DNA from: Chitinophagales bacterium
Lineage (GTDB): Bacteria; Bacteroidota; Bacteroidia; Chitinophagales; S012-47
Direction of reading: 5' to 3'
Assembly (NCBI GenBank): GCA_026981615.1
Contig: JALSIH010000228.1
Span: forward strand, 1 to 37,074
Length of the DNA: 37,074 bases
In this document: positions 26,777 through 37,074 of the stretch, piece by piece
Layout of the letters: each line of letters opens with the position of its first letter
Position numbering within the stretch: the first letter of the stretch is position 1
Notes under the pieces: generated by a model
Databases searched by the model: none
Told to the model about the DNA's origin: nothing
The model's input: the letters and a program-made list of their open reading frames with translations, nothing else
Made by a program: the position numbers and the translations under genes

Positions 26777-27226
26777 ATGAAGCTACACAATTTAAAGCCG
26801 GCTGAAGGTGCGGTGAAGAAAGGAAAACGCATAGGTCGCGGACAGGGATCAGGCAAAGGCGGAACTTCTACCCGGGGGCACAAAGGTGCCCAGTCGCGTT
26901 CGGGTTATAAAAGACGGCCCGGCTTCGAAGGAGGCCAGATGCCATTGCAACGCAGATTGCCCAAGCGCGGGTTTAAAAACATCAACCGGGTGGAATACCG
27001 GGTGCTAAACCTCTCAACGCTGCAGCATCTGGCCGACAAATTCAATATCAGCAAAGTCGATGTAGAGGTTTTGCGCAGCTTGAAAATGATTGGCAGGCAG
27101 GATCTGGTGAAAGTATTGGGCAATGGTGAGCTAAAGGCCAAGATGGATGTCAGTGCACATGCATTCAGCAAAAGCGCCAAAGAAGGAATCGAATCAGTAG
27201 GCGGTACCGCAAACATTATTCAATAG
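26777..27226 (+). CDS. rplO: 50S ribosomal protein L15
   Basis: L15 is a late-binding large-subunit protein with a long Gly/Arg-rich N-terminal extension that threads into 23S rRNA: GKRIGRGQGSGKGGTSTRGH followed by KGAQSRSGYKRRPGFEGGQM. The globular C-terminus ends in ESVGGTANII. Length 149. The secY ATG follows one base after its TAG. Confidence 0.97.
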   Translation: MKLHNLKPAEGAVKKGKRIGRGQGSGKGGTSTRGHKGAQSRSGYKRRPGFEGGQMPLQRRLPKRGFKNINRVEYRVLNLSTLQHLADKFNISKVDVEVLRSLKMIGRQDLVKVLGNGELKAKMDVSAHAFSKSAKEGIESVGGTANIIQ

Positions 27227-27227
27227 G

Positions 27228-28568
27228 ATGAAAGGATTAATCAGCACGCTTCAAAATATCTTCAAGATTGAAGATCTCCGTAAAAGGATCATTTTCACAC
27301 TGGGCCTTATTTTTATATATCGCTTTGGCTCTTACGTGGTGTTGCCGGGTATCGACCCGGCCGCTCTGGCCCAGGGCGAGGCACCGGGAGGTATTTTAAA
27401 CCTGATTAATATTTTTGCCGGTGGTGCTTTCGCAAGAGCATCCATTTTCGCATTGGGAATCATGCCCTATATCTCCGCATCGATTGCAGTGCAACTTCTG
27501 GGCATGGCGGTTCCTTATTTCCAAAAACTACAGAAAGAGGGAGAGAGCGGGCAGCGGAAAATGAACCAGATTACCCGCTATCTGACGGTGGTGGTTACCG
27601 CCTTTCAGGCCATCGGATACAATGTGTTTCTGCGAAGCACATTTACCGATGCCATTGTGATCAACAATTCGCTTTTCCTTTTCTCATCGGTGGTCATTCT
27701 TACCACAGGTACGGTTTTCGTAATGTGGCTTGGTGAAAAAATAACCGACAAGGGCATCGGAAACGGTATTTCCCTTCTGATTATGGTTGGAATCGTAGCC
27801 AACCTGCCGGGTGCCCTGATGCAGGAATTTACCAAAAGAACAACCGATGCCGGTGGGCTGGTTCAGTTGGTGATCGAACTTGCATTTCTTGTCCTGGTCG
27901 TCATGGCCACCATCGCACTGGTGCAGGCCGTACGCAAAATACCGGTGCAATACGCAAAACGAATCGTAGGAAGCGGGGCCCGCAGAATGCAAATGGGCGG
28001 CCACAGGCAATACCTTCCTTTGAAAATCAACGCAGCCGGGGTGATGCCGATCATCTTTGCACAGGCATTGATGTTCCTGCCCTCGACCATCGGCACCTTC
28101 GTAGGCTTTGAGTCATCGGGCTTTGTCAGGACTTTTACCGACTATACCTCGTTTGGATACAATATGGTGTACTTCCTGCTGGTGGTTGCCTTTACCTACT
28201 TCTATACGGCACTGGTGGTCAATCCGCAGCAAATATCAGAGGACCTGAAGCGCAACGGTGGATTTATACCGGGTGTAAAACCGGGCAAACGTACAGCGGA
28301 GTATATCGACACCATTCTTACGCGCATCACCCTGCCGGGTTCGGTATTCCTGGGCATTGTGGCTATTCTGCCCGCTTTTGCCCAGAAATTCGGAATCAGC
28401 CAGCAGTTTGCCCTCTTCTACGGAGGTACTTCCCTGTTGATTATGGTGGGTGTGGTTTTGGATACTTTGCAGCAAATTGAAAGTCATCTGCTGATGAGGC
28501 ATTATGACGGATTGATGAAATCAGGACGAATAAAGGGACGGGCATCGGCCGGAGTATCAAGTATATAG
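27228..28568 (+). CDS. secY: Preprotein translocase subunit SecY
   Basis: SecY is the channel-forming subunit of the SecYEG translocon. Ten hydrophobic segments are readable in the 446 residues. Hallmarks are RIIFTLGLIFIYRFGSYVVL for the first membrane helix, ALGIMPYISASIAVQLL near the second, GIGNGISLLIMVGIVANLPG, and the cytoplasmic loop KRNGGFIPGVKPGKRTAEYI before the eighth helix. It follows rplO by one base, as in other spc-type clusters. An 89-base gap separates it from infA, and neither adk nor map follows. Confidence 0.98.
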   Translation: MKGLISTLQNIFKIEDLRKRIIFTLGLIFIYRFGSYVVLPGIDPAALAQGEAPGGILNLINIFAGGAFARASIFALGIMPYISASIAVQLLGMAVPYFQKLQKEGESGQRKMNQITRYLTVVVTAFQAIGYNVFLRSTFTDAIVINNSLFLFSSVVILTTGTVFVMWLGEKITDKGIGNGISLLIMVGIVANLPGALMQEFTKRTTDAGGLVQLVIELAFLVLVVMATIALVQAVRKIPVQYAKRIVGSGARRMQMGGHRQYLPLKINAAGVMPIIFAQALMFLPSTIGTFVGFESSGFVRTFTDYTSFGYNMVYFLLVVAFTYFYTALVVNPQQISEDLKRNGGFIPGVKPGKRTAEYIDTILTRITLPGSVFLGIVAILPAFAQKFGISQQFALFYGGTSLLIMVGVVLDTLQQIESHLLMRHYDGLMKSGRIKGRASAGVSSI

Positions 28569-28613
28569 CATAATTAATATGCTTGAACATTCGGGAATTA
28601 GCGAATTTTTTGA

Positions 28614-28621
28614 GAAATTTG
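28614..28621 (+). promoter_or_regulatory. Possible internal promoter -7 box before infA
   Basis: GAAATTTG, followed by CACCC, differs by one base from TAnnTTTG and resembles the rpsT start region (CTTTGCACATCC). It lies in the largest gap of the cluster, 36 bases before the infA ATG. No TTG -33 element is found at the normal spacing, so this is tentative. Confidence 0.3.
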
Positions 28622-28657
28622 CACCCGCTTTTGAAAAATAAAAAGAGAGAGCTATCA

Positions 28658-28876
28658 ATGGCAAAACAGGATGTAATAAAACAAGACGGGACCATCATCG
28701 AGGCGTTGTCAAACGCGATGTTCCGGGTACAGCTTGAAAACGGCCATGAAATAGTTGCGCATATTTCGGGAAAAATGAGGATGAATTATATCCGAATCTT
28801 GCCCGGAGACAAAGTTGCCGTGGAACTGTCACCTTATGACCTTTCCAGAGGAAGAATCACATACAGATACAAGTAA
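28658..28876 (+). CDS. infA: Translation initiation factor IF-1
   Basis: IF-1 is a single OB-fold protein that occupies the A site during initiation. The ORF track extends it to a TTG at 28583, but the ATG at 28658 gives [20 protein letters not shown] and exactly 72 residues, the normal length. The core [20 protein letters not shown] and [13 protein letters not shown] is near-universal. It lies between secY and rpmJ; map, often found directly upstream in other bacteria, is missing. Confidence 0.97.
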   Translation: MAKQDVIKQDGTIIEALSNAMFRVQLENGHEIVAHISGKMRMNYIRILPGDKVAVELSPYDLSRGRITYRYK

Positions 28877-28887
28877 AAGGATAGAAA

Positions 28888-29004
28888 ATGAAGGTTAGAG
28901 CATCAGTAAAGAAAAGAAGTGCGGACTGCAAGATTGTCCGCAGGAAAGGTCGCATTTATGTGATCAATAAAAAGAATCCGAAATTTAAACAACGTCAAGG
29001 ATAA
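28888..29004 (+). CDS. rpmJ: 50S ribosomal protein L36, zinc-independent form
   Basis: This 38-codon gene is below the ORF track limit. It reads [20 protein letters not shown] followed by [18 protein letters not shown]. Zinc-type L36 has three cysteines and one histidine as ligands. Here only the cysteine in ADCK remains: serine replaces the first ligand, asparagine the third and phenylalanine the histidine, so zinc binding is unlikely. It starts 11 bases after infA and ends 6 before rpsM. Confidence 0.95.
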   Translation: MKVRASVKKRSADCKIVRRKGRIYVINKKNPKFKQRQG

Positions 29005-29010
29005 TAAGAT

Positions 29011-29388
29011 ATGGCAAGGATAGCTGGAAACGATTTACCGCGAAATAAAAGAGGCAAGATTGCCCTGACCTACATCTATGGCATTGGCAGGACCACAGCC
29101 GTGAAAATATTAACGGATGCCGGAGTGGATCCGGAGAAAAAGGTGCAGGACTGGACGGATGAGGAAATCACCAAAATCCGCAGAGAAATCAATGACAACT
29201 ACAAGGTGGAAGGGGCGCTCCGTTCGGAAGTGCAGACCCACATCAAACGTCTGATGGACATTGCCTCCTACAGAGGCATCCGCCACAGACGCGGGCTGCC
29301 TCTTCGCGGTCAAAGAACCCGGACGAATGCCAGAACACGCAAAGGAAGAAAGAAAACCGTAGCCGGTAAAAAGAAAGCAACTAAATAA
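29011..29388 (+). CDS. rpsM: 30S ribosomal protein S13
   Basis: S13 in the 30S head contacts P-site tRNA and forms bridges with the 50S subunit. [20 protein letters not shown], the helix-two-turn-helix region [20 protein letters not shown] and the tRNA-contacting tail [20 protein letters not shown] are all present. Length 125, with a lysine-rich end. Confidence 0.98.
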   Translation: MARIAGNDLPRNKRGKIALTYIYGIGRTTAVKILTDAGVDPEKKVQDWTDEEITKIRREINDNYKVEGALRSEVQTHIKRLMDIASYRGIRHRRGLPLRGQRTRTNARTRKGRKKTVAGKKKATK

Positions 29389-29420
29389 TAATTCGCATCA
29401 ACTGAACAGATCAATATAAA

Positions 29421-29816
29421 ATGGCCAGAACGAAAGGAAGAAAAGCAAGTAAAAAAAGAGTTGTAAAAGTGGATGCTTTCGGGCAAGCTCACATCAGCGC
29501 GACTTTTAACAATGTGATGGTAACACTCACCAATGCAAAAGGGGAAGTGATCTCCTGGGGCTCGGCCGGCAAAGCCGGGTTTCGCGGTTCCAAGAAGAAC
29601 ACGCCCTATGCTGCGCAGGTAGCGGCTACGGATGCCGCTCAGGTAGCCTATGATGCAGGTCTTCGCAAGGTGGAAGTATTTGTGAAAGGCCCGGGTTCGG
29701 GTCGTGAATCGGCCATCCGGGCGCTGGCAGCTGCCGGCCTCGAGGTGACGGTTATCAAGGATGTGACACCGATTCCCCACAACGGCTGCCGGCCTCCGAA
29801 AAGAAGAAGAGTTTAA
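29421..29816 (+). CDS. rpsK: 30S ribosomal protein S11
   Basis: S11 sits on the 30S platform near the mRNA exit and, in other bacteria, the Shine-Dalgarno helix. Conserved parts are [20 protein letters not shown], the glycine-rich [20 protein letters not shown] and the C-terminal [16 protein letters not shown]. Length 131. Confidence 0.98.
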   Translation: MARTKGRKASKKRVVKVDAFGQAHISATFNNVMVTLTNAKGEVISWGSAGKAGFRGSKKNTPYAAQVAATDAAQVAYDAGLRKVEVFVKGPGSGRESAIRALAAAGLEVTVIKDVTPIPHNGCRPPKRRRV

Positions 29817-29840
29817 AATAAAACCGAAAGAACTAAGAAG

Positions 29841-30446
29841 ATGGCAAGATATACAGGACCTACATCCAAGAAAGCCCGCTCATTTGGCGAGCCGATCTTT
29901 GGCTTTGACAAGGCTTTTGAAAAGAAAAAATACCCCCCGGGGCAGCATGGCAACTCGCGAAGAAGAAAATCGCAAAGCGAATATGCCGTTCAGCTGAAAG
30001 AAAAGCAAAAAGCCAAATATACCTACGGCCTGCTGGAGCGACAGTTTGCCCGCATGTTTGCGGAAGCATCGAGGCGCCAGGGTGTCACGGGTGAGATTCT
30101 GCTTCAATTGCTTGAGTCGCGGCTCGACAATGTCATCTACCGCCTGGGCGTGGCACGCACAAGGCGTCAGGCCCGGCAGCTGGTCACACATAAACACATT
30201 ATGGTCAACGGAAAAGTGGTCAATGTGCCCTCTTATCTGCTCAATCCGGGCGATGTCATCACGCTCCGCGAGAGATCCAAAGGAATGGAAATCATTCAGG
30301 ATGCCCTCGCAAAAAGGGTGGACAAGTATCCCTGGTTGGTGTGGGACGCAGCCTCAATGACCGGAAAATATGTGGAAGTCCCTCCGCGTGAAAGCATTCC
30401 CGAAAACATTCAGGAGCAGCTTATCGTGGAATTGTACTCTAAATAA
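29841..30446 (+). CDS. rpsD: 30S ribosomal protein S4
   Basis: S4 is a primary 16S-binding protein and affects accuracy. The start [20 protein letters not shown] lacks the cysteine cluster of zinc-type S4. The S4 RNA-binding fold is seen in [20 protein letters not shown] and [20 protein letters not shown]. Length 201. In E. coli S4 represses the alpha operon; whether it does so here is unknown. Confidence 0.98.
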   Translation: MARYTGPTSKKARSFGEPIFGFDKAFEKKKYPPGQHGNSRRRKSQSEYAVQLKEKQKAKYTYGLLERQFARMFAEASRRQGVTGEILLQLLESRLDNVIYRLGVARTRRQARQLVTHKHIMVNGKVVNVPSYLLNPGDVITLRERSKGMEIIQDALAKRVDKYPWLVWDAASMTGKYVEVPPRESIPENIQEQLIVELYSK

Positions 30447-30466
30447 ATAACTAAAAAGGAAAATAA

Positions 30467-31465
30467 ATGGCTATACTTTCATTTCAGAAGCCGGATAAAA
30501 TCATATTGCAAAAAGCTACGGACTACGAAGGTTTGTTTGAGTTCAAACCGCTGGAACCCGGCTTTGGTGTCACCATAGGAAATGCCCTCAGAAGAGTTTT
30601 GCTTTCCTCACTCGATGGATATGCCATCTCCGGACTTAAAATCAACGGAGTGGATCATGAATTTGACACCATCAAAGGCGTGATTGAGGATGTGTCCGAA
30701 ATTATCCTGAATCTGAAGCAGGTTCGCTTGAAAAGAGTGTTGGAAGACGATGACTCTTCCTCCGAAAAAATATTCCTTTCCATCAAGGATCAGGAAACTT
30801 TCACAGCCGGGGATATTGAAAAGCACACCAATGTTTTTCAGGTTACCAATCCGGACCTGGTAATTTGCCATATGGAGACTTTTGTAAACCTTGAAATGGA
30901 ACTGACCATTACAAAGGGAAGAGGCTATGTGCCGGCAGAAGAGGGTAAAACGAAAGATGTGCCGGTGGGCTACATCGCCATGGATGCCATCTATACACCC
31001 ATCAAGAATGTAAAATACACCGTGGAGAATACCCGTGTGGAGCAAAGAACGGATTACGAAAAACTGGTGATGGATATCAAAACGGACGGAACCATCCATC
31101 CGGAAGAAGCCATCAAAGAGGCTTCGAAGATTTTGATTCAGCACCTCATGCTTATCTCCGATGAAAATATCACCTTTGACAAGCCGGGCGTGAAAGGAGA
31201 TGATGTAGTGGATGAGGAAGTTTTGCATATGCGCAAGATTCTCAAAACGCCTCTCGAAGACCTCGACTTGTCGGTCAGGGCATACAACTGCCTCAAAGCG
31301 GCAAAAATCAATTCGCTCGCAGACCTGGTACAATACGATACGAATGAACTGTTGAAGTTCAGAAACTTCGGACGCAAGTCGCTGGTGGAAATCGAGAATC
31401 TGATCACGGAGAAAGGACTTTCCTTCGGAATGGACCTGTCAAAATATAAACTTAACGAAGAGTAA
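30467..31465 (+). CDS. rpoA: DNA-directed RNA polymerase subunit alpha
   Basis: The alpha dimer starts RNA polymerase assembly and its C-terminal domain contacts UP elements and activators. The N-terminal domain (about 1-235) includes [40 protein letters not shown] and the conserved [10 protein letters not shown] linker with [20 protein letters not shown] leads into the C-terminal domain, with [20 protein letters not shown] and [20 protein letters not shown]. Length 332 is standard. Confidence 0.98.
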   Translation: MAILSFQKPDKIILQKATDYEGLFEFKPLEPGFGVTIGNALRRVLLSSLDGYAISGLKINGVDHEFDTIKGVIEDVSEIILNLKQVRLKRVLEDDDSSSEKIFLSIKDQETFTAGDIEKHTNVFQVTNPDLVICHMETFVNLEMELTITKGRGYVPAEEGKTKDVPVGYIAMDAIYTPIKNVKYTVENTRVEQRTDYEKLVMDIKTDGTIHPEEAIKEASKILIQHLMLISDENITFDKPGVKGDDVVDEEVLHMRKILKTPLEDLDLSVRAYNCLKAAKINSLADLVQYDTNELLKFRNFGRKSLVEIENLITEKGLSFGMDLSKYKLNEE

Positions 31466-31489
31466 TCTTTAATAAAGAACTGAGGAATC

Positions 31490-32107
31490 ATGCGTCACGG
31501 AAAGAAAATAGCAAAGCTGGGAAGAACAAGCGCTCACAGAAAAGCAATGTTGTCAAACATGGCTACGAGCCTTATTCTGCACAAGCGCATCAAAACGACA
31601 GTGCCCAAAGCAAAAGCATTGCGTAAATATATTGAACCCCTTATTACCCGGTCGAAAACAGACGACACACACTCCAGAAGGATGGTTTTTCGTAAATTGA
31701 AGCACAAAGAAGGAGTGAAAGAACTTTTTGACAACATCGCTCAGGTCATTGCAGACCGTCCGGGCGGCTATACGCGCATATTGCGTACAGGCTTCAGGCA
31801 GGGGGACAATGCGGAGATGTGCATCATCGAACTGGTGGATTACAATGAGAGCTACACGCAGAATGAAGGCAAGAAGAAAAGCAAGCGCAAGCGAACGAGG
31901 AGGACGAAAAAGAGCAGTGCGGAGCGTGCAGCCGTAGCGGCCGAAAGCAGCGAGGAGACAGTGGCAGCGGAAGGAGAAGCGGAAACAGCTGCTCCGGAAG
32001 CAACTGCGAGCGACACTCCTCAAAGTGAAGCCGGGACAGCGGCCGGTGATGCGGGAGAAACGAAAAAAGAAGATGCCGGCCCTTCGGAAGAAGAAAAGGC
32101 AGAATAA
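31490..32107 (+). CDS. rplQ: 50S ribosomal protein L17 with a long charged C-terminal tail
   Basis: The N-terminal 120 residues are ordinary L17: [29 protein letters not shown]-like region (here [20 protein letters not shown]) and [20 protein letters not shown]. The rest, about 80 residues, is a low-complexity extension: first basic ([16 protein letters not shown]), then alanine- and glutamate-rich with no hydrophobic core. The tail is probably disordered and its role is unknown. The frame stays open with sensible codon use and ends just before a strong terminator, so it is unlikely to be a frameshift artefact. This is the last gene of the ribosomal cluster. Confidence 0.96.
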   Translation: MRHGKKIAKLGRTSAHRKAMLSNMATSLILHKRIKTTVPKAKALRKYIEPLITRSKTDDTHSRRMVFRKLKHKEGVKELFDNIAQVIADRPGGYTRILRTGFRQGDNAEMCIIELVDYNESYTQNEGKKKSKRKRTRRTKKSSAERAAVAAESSEETVAAEGEAETAAPEATASDTPQSEAGTAAGDAGETKKEDAGPSEEEKAE

Positions 32108-32137
32108 TGATACAATTTCAGACGGTATGAAAATGGG

Positions 32138-32173
32138 AAGGGATGCTAACTTAAGGGGAGCATCCCTTTTTTT
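32138..32173 (+). terminator. Intrinsic terminator after rplQ
   Basis: AAGGGATGCT pairs perfectly with AGCATCCCTT across an 11-base loop, and seven T residues run from 32167 to 32173. It lies 30 bases after the rplQ stop and should end the ribosomal transcript. Only 35 bases separate it from the carA ATG. Confidence 0.9.
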
Positions 32174-32208
32174 ATGCCAATTCTTTTACGAATTTTACAA
32201 ACGCAATC

Positions 32209-34616
<2,408 letters not shown>

Positions 34617-34708
34617 GAGGGAGGGTGTAGCATTTGATAAGCAGGGTCCGCGGGATTGTGGATGCCGCCACTTGTGTTATCGGGGGCTAAGAGCGTAAGT
34701 TTATATCT

Positions 34709-35017
34709 ATGAAAAATCCCCTGAGCCGTTGGAACGAATTGCCGGCATTCTTCAGAAACAAGTACATACTGGTCACACTGGCATTCCTCATTTGGATGCT
34801 TTTTTTCGACAATTATAATTTTTTTGTTCGAAGCGAAATAAGGGGCGAGCTCCGGGAAGTGCGGCAGAAGAAAGCCTATTACGAAGCGCAGATTGAGGAA
34901 GTGAAGACCGAGCTCAACAGCCTCTTCGGCTCGGAAGAATCTCTCGAGAAATTTGCCCGCGAGAAGTATTATATGAAACGGGCGGACGAAGATGTTTTTA
35001 TCATTGTGGATGAATAA
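34709..35017 (+). CDS. FtsB/DivIC-like septum formation initiator protein
   Basis: The 102-residue protein has the layout of the FtsB/DivIC family: a short cytoplasmic N-terminus, one membrane helix (about 19-38, YILVTLAFLIWMLFF), a coiled-coil (about 42-72, RGELREVRQKKAYYEAQIEE) and the C-terminal FAREKYYMKRADEDVFII motif. These proteins link FtsL and FtsQ in the divisome in the periplasm. It lies 92 bases after eno, and that gap has no clear terminator. A TAAGTTTA box 21 bases after a TTG ends 5 bases before the ATG and could drive a nearly leaderless mRNA; this is weak. Confidence 0.88.
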   Translation: MKNPLSRWNELPAFFRNKYILVTLAFLIWMLFFDNYNFFVRSEIRGELREVRQKKAYYEAQIEEVKTELNSLFGSEESLEKFAREKYYMKRADEDVFIIVDE

Positions 35018-35053
35018 TTCTATCTTCGGATTGTATATGAACTCTTGAATCAC

Positions 35054-35521
35054 ATGCTTCGTCTTCAGCCCATGCCACACAGCGATTTTGAAGAATTCAG
35101 GTCTCTTTCCGTGCAAAACTATGCAAGAGCGCTGAGCCGGAATCTTCGTATTAATTACCGGAGGGCCGGACAAATGGCAGTAGAAGAGATGAAAGGCATT
35201 CTCCCGCGCGGATTTTTTAGCGATGACCACTATTTCTACAATCTGCTGGCAGACGGGGAAGCGCACGAAGTCGGTAAGCTGTGGTTTTATATCAATCGGA
35301 AACTAAAAAGTGCTTTTCTCTACGACCTGATGATTTTCGAAGCATTTCAGCGCAAGGGCTATGGCAAAGAAGCGCTGCAGGCGATGGAGAAAGAACTGAA
35401 GGAAAAAGGAATAACGGTCATACGGCTGAATGTCTTTAATGACAACCGCATCGCCCGCAAATTGTATCAGGCGCAGGGATATGACAACTGCAACCAGATT
35501 CTGCAAAAATTCCTCGACTGA
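35054..35521 (+). CDS. GNAT family N-acetyltransferase
   Basis: The 155-residue protein has a GNAT acetyl-CoA-binding motif in the second half, FEAFQRKGYGKEALQAMEKE (Q-R-K-G-Y-G), then VIRLNVFNDNRIARKLYQAQ and the closing GYDNCNQILQKFL. The substrate is unknown. The ORF track starts it at a TTG at 35045; I prefer the ATG three codons later. It converges on the membrane protein gene with 5 bases between stop codons. Nothing nearby suggests the substrate. Confidence 0.88.
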   Translation: MLRLQPMPHSDFEEFRSLSVQNYARALSRNLRINYRRAGQMAVEEMKGILPRGFFSDDHYFYNLLADGEAHEVGKLWFYINRKLKSAFLYDLMIFEAFQRKGYGKEALQAMEKELKEKGITVIRLNVFNDNRIARKLYQAQGYDNCNQILQKFLD

Positions 35522-35526
35522 TTTTT

Positions 35527-37074
35527 TTAATAGCTGCCGAAGTATTTTCTTAAAAACCATTCCAATGCCAGGAAAGAGAGGATCAGGAAGAAAATCCACT
35601 TCATGTCCAGCAGCAGGGTGCTTTTGAACGAATCCCGCAATACGGGCTTCAGCTCCTCATTCTTCATCAGCTCTGCAATCAGCTGATCGCTCTCATCGGG
35701 GGTGAAGGTGCGGCCTCCGGTCTCTTCGCTCAGCCGGTAAAGCAAATCATGGCGCGCCCTCGTGCTCAGCGACTCCAGGTTGACCTTGCGGACAATGAAC
35801 TGCCCGTTGGCCTCCATTTCACGGCCATTGTATACCAATCGGGCGCGATAGCGATAATGGCCGGCCGGGAAATAACCGGCATCGAGTCGATAGCTCTTGC
35901 CCGTTTTGCTTAAACGAAATTCAAATTCTTTTCCCTCATTGTCCTCTATTTTCAATTCTATGTCCGGGTCATTGACCAACTCATAATTCTCGTTGTAGAG
36001 CTCGGCAGAAAAACGAACGGTTTCGGTTTCGTCAAAGACTTTTTTGCTAAGCTTGACCCGGAATTGCCGTTTGTCGTCCGTCACGCTCAGGTATTGGCAA
36101 CTTTGGGTGATGAGGGCATCGACATTTCTATGGTCTCCGTGAATGAGGTAGTCATAGAGCCGCCATCGCCAGAGGCCCGTTCCCAAGAGGATGCCGATGC
36201 GCTGTCCGTCCTCCCGGCTTCCATAGATGAGCAGGGGATATTTTGTTTCCACATTGCCGATTTTCTGGGTCAGCAGGGAGCGGGCTTCGGGGCCCGGTGT
36301 AAAGCTGCCGAAAGGCACGATCATGGGCGGGAAATCTTCCAGTGCCTGCGCAAGGCTCCCGGGCAGGCCAAAGAGTGAAAAATCGGGGTTGACAATGCCC
36401 CGGGCTTCATTGTTTCCTCCGCTCGAAGAGCGAAGGCGCAGCAGATCCTGTGCACCGTTGAGTGCATTGAGATCGCTGTGGAGGCTGTAGATAAACCATA
36501 TCGACTGCCGGGCTTCGCGGGCTTCTTTGAGGAGGGAAGCCATGGGATAACGGACGGAAGGCAAACCGTGTAAAACAATCAGGTTGTAGGCCTCCGGGGA
36601 GATGTCCCCGTCATCCGCATAAGCCAGCGTCACTTCATAGTTCCTGCTTTCGAGCAGCGCCTGGCGCAGGGCCGAGATATCGGGGTGCGGAGCATCGGCT
36701 ACAATGAGTACTTTCTTGCGGCTCTCAAGCACATCTATAAAAAAATGCCTGGAGTTGTTTTCCGTATTCACTTCGTCACGAAGCGGCAAAACAGCAACCC
36801 TGTACTGAAGCACTCCGGCACGTTCCGGCTCTATTATTATCGATTCTTCCTTTAGCTCTTCCCTCTTGCGAAATGACAATTTTTTTGAAAAGATCACCTT
36901 GCTCCGGCCGTCAGGGGCCAGCTCTTCCACCCGCAAGGTACTCTCCATATTGCGGGCGTTGGCCGCCTCAATATCGATTTTTACTTCCATTTTATCTCCG
37001 AGATAGAGAATGGAGTTGTGATAGACTTCCGGAATGCGCAGATCCCGCTTGAAGCTCGTATCTCCAAGGGCAAG
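35527..37074 (-). CDS. Large membrane-anchored protein of unknown function, partial at the right edge
   Basis: The ORF track begins at an internal ATG (36990), but the frame stays open to the window end, where FKRDLRIPEVYHNSILYLGD precedes it, so the start lies outside. At least 515 residues are visible. There are beta-rich segments at both ends (for example MEVKIDIEAANARNMES and FRVKLSKKVFDETETVRFSA), a central alpha/beta part with KKVLIVADAPHPDISALRQA and YNLIVLHGLPSVRYP resembling an amidotransferase-like or vWA-type fold, and a C-terminal membrane helix MKWIFFLILSFLALEWFL. Bacteroidota genomes encode such large proteins, often annotated as vWA or hypothetical, but I cannot assign a function. 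Confidence 0.8.
   Translation of the reverse strand, partial: LALGDTSFKRDLRIPEVYHNSILYLGDKMEVKIDIEAANARNMESTLRVEELAPDGRSKVIFSKKLSFRKREELKEESIIIEPERAGVLQYRVAVLPLRDEVNTENNSRHFFIDVLESRKKVLIVADAPHPDISALRQALLESRNYEVTLAYADDGDISPEAYNLIVLHGLPSVRYPMASLLKEAREARQSIWFIYSLHSDLNALNGAQDLLRLRSSSGGNNEARGIVNPDFSLFGLPGSLAQALEDFPPMIVPFGSFTPGPEARSLLTQKIGNVETKYPLLIYGSREDGQRIGILLGTGLWRWRLYDYLIHGDHRNVDALITQSCQYLSVTDDKRQFRVKLSKKVFDETETVRFSAELYNENYELVNDPDIELKIEDNEGKEFEFRLSKTGKSYRLDAGYFPAGHYRYRARLVYNGREMEANGQFIVRKVNLESLSTRARHDLLYRLSEETGGRTFTPDESDQLIAELMKNEELKPVLRDSFKSTLLLDMKWIFFLILSFLALEWFLRKYFGSY

Noticed and set aside
28583-28657. 25-codon N-terminal extension of infA
   Set aside because: It begins at a TTG overlapping a hairpin; IF-1 is normally 72 residues, which matches the ATG at 28658 exactly.

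Overview
The window reads as a chromosomal housekeeping segment from an aerobic member of the Bacteroidota. Four things point there. Strong promoters upstream of rpsL and rpsT have the Bacteroidota form TTG-N19/20-TAnnTTTG. Almost no start codon carries a Shine-Dalgarno sequence. The str, S10, spc and alpha ribosomal clusters are merged, with no tuf after fusA. The cluster is followed by carA and eno. A complete 2-oxoglutarate dehydrogenase set implies an oxidative TCA cycle. I cannot assign a genus. There are no rRNA or tRNA genes, CRISPR arrays, insertion sequences or phage genes, and no gene-free stretch exceeds 300 bases.

Region 1 (1-5149, minus strand) is sucA-odhB-lpdA, encoding E1, E2 and E3 of 2-oxoglutarate dehydrogenase; lpdA is cut by the left edge. 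Region 2 (5366-14869) is a mixed set of small units: rpsT; radC converging on rsmI; pepD diverging from rsmI; a pssA-purS-M28 peptidase minus-strand operon with overlapping genes; a PIN-PhoH ATPase; a Xaa-Pro aminopeptidase; and a ZIP metal transporter. The last two diverge across a short gap that holds a perfect TTTAGG-N4-CCTAAA inverted repeat.

Region 3 (15020-32107) is an uninterrupted plus-strand run of 31 genes, rpsL-rpsG-fusA-rpsJ through rpoA-rplQ. It includes secY and infA, plus rpmD and rpmJ, which are too short for the ORF track. It starts at a strong promoter with a very short leader and ends at a textbook terminator. Several junctions overlap by 1-8 bases, and the largest gap (89 bases) lies between secY and infA, where map is missing.

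Region 4 (32209-37074) holds carA, eno, an FtsB/DivIC-like division protein and a GNAT acetyltransferase on the plus strand. They converge on a partial large membrane-anchored protein of unknown function on the minus strand.

I see no obviously novel multi-gene system. The best leads are the DtxR/MntR-like operator between the metal transporter and the metallopeptidase, the very tight convergent gene pairs with no room for terminators, the purS gene embedded between unrelated genes, the rplQ terminator only 35 bases before carA, and the long charged tail on L17.
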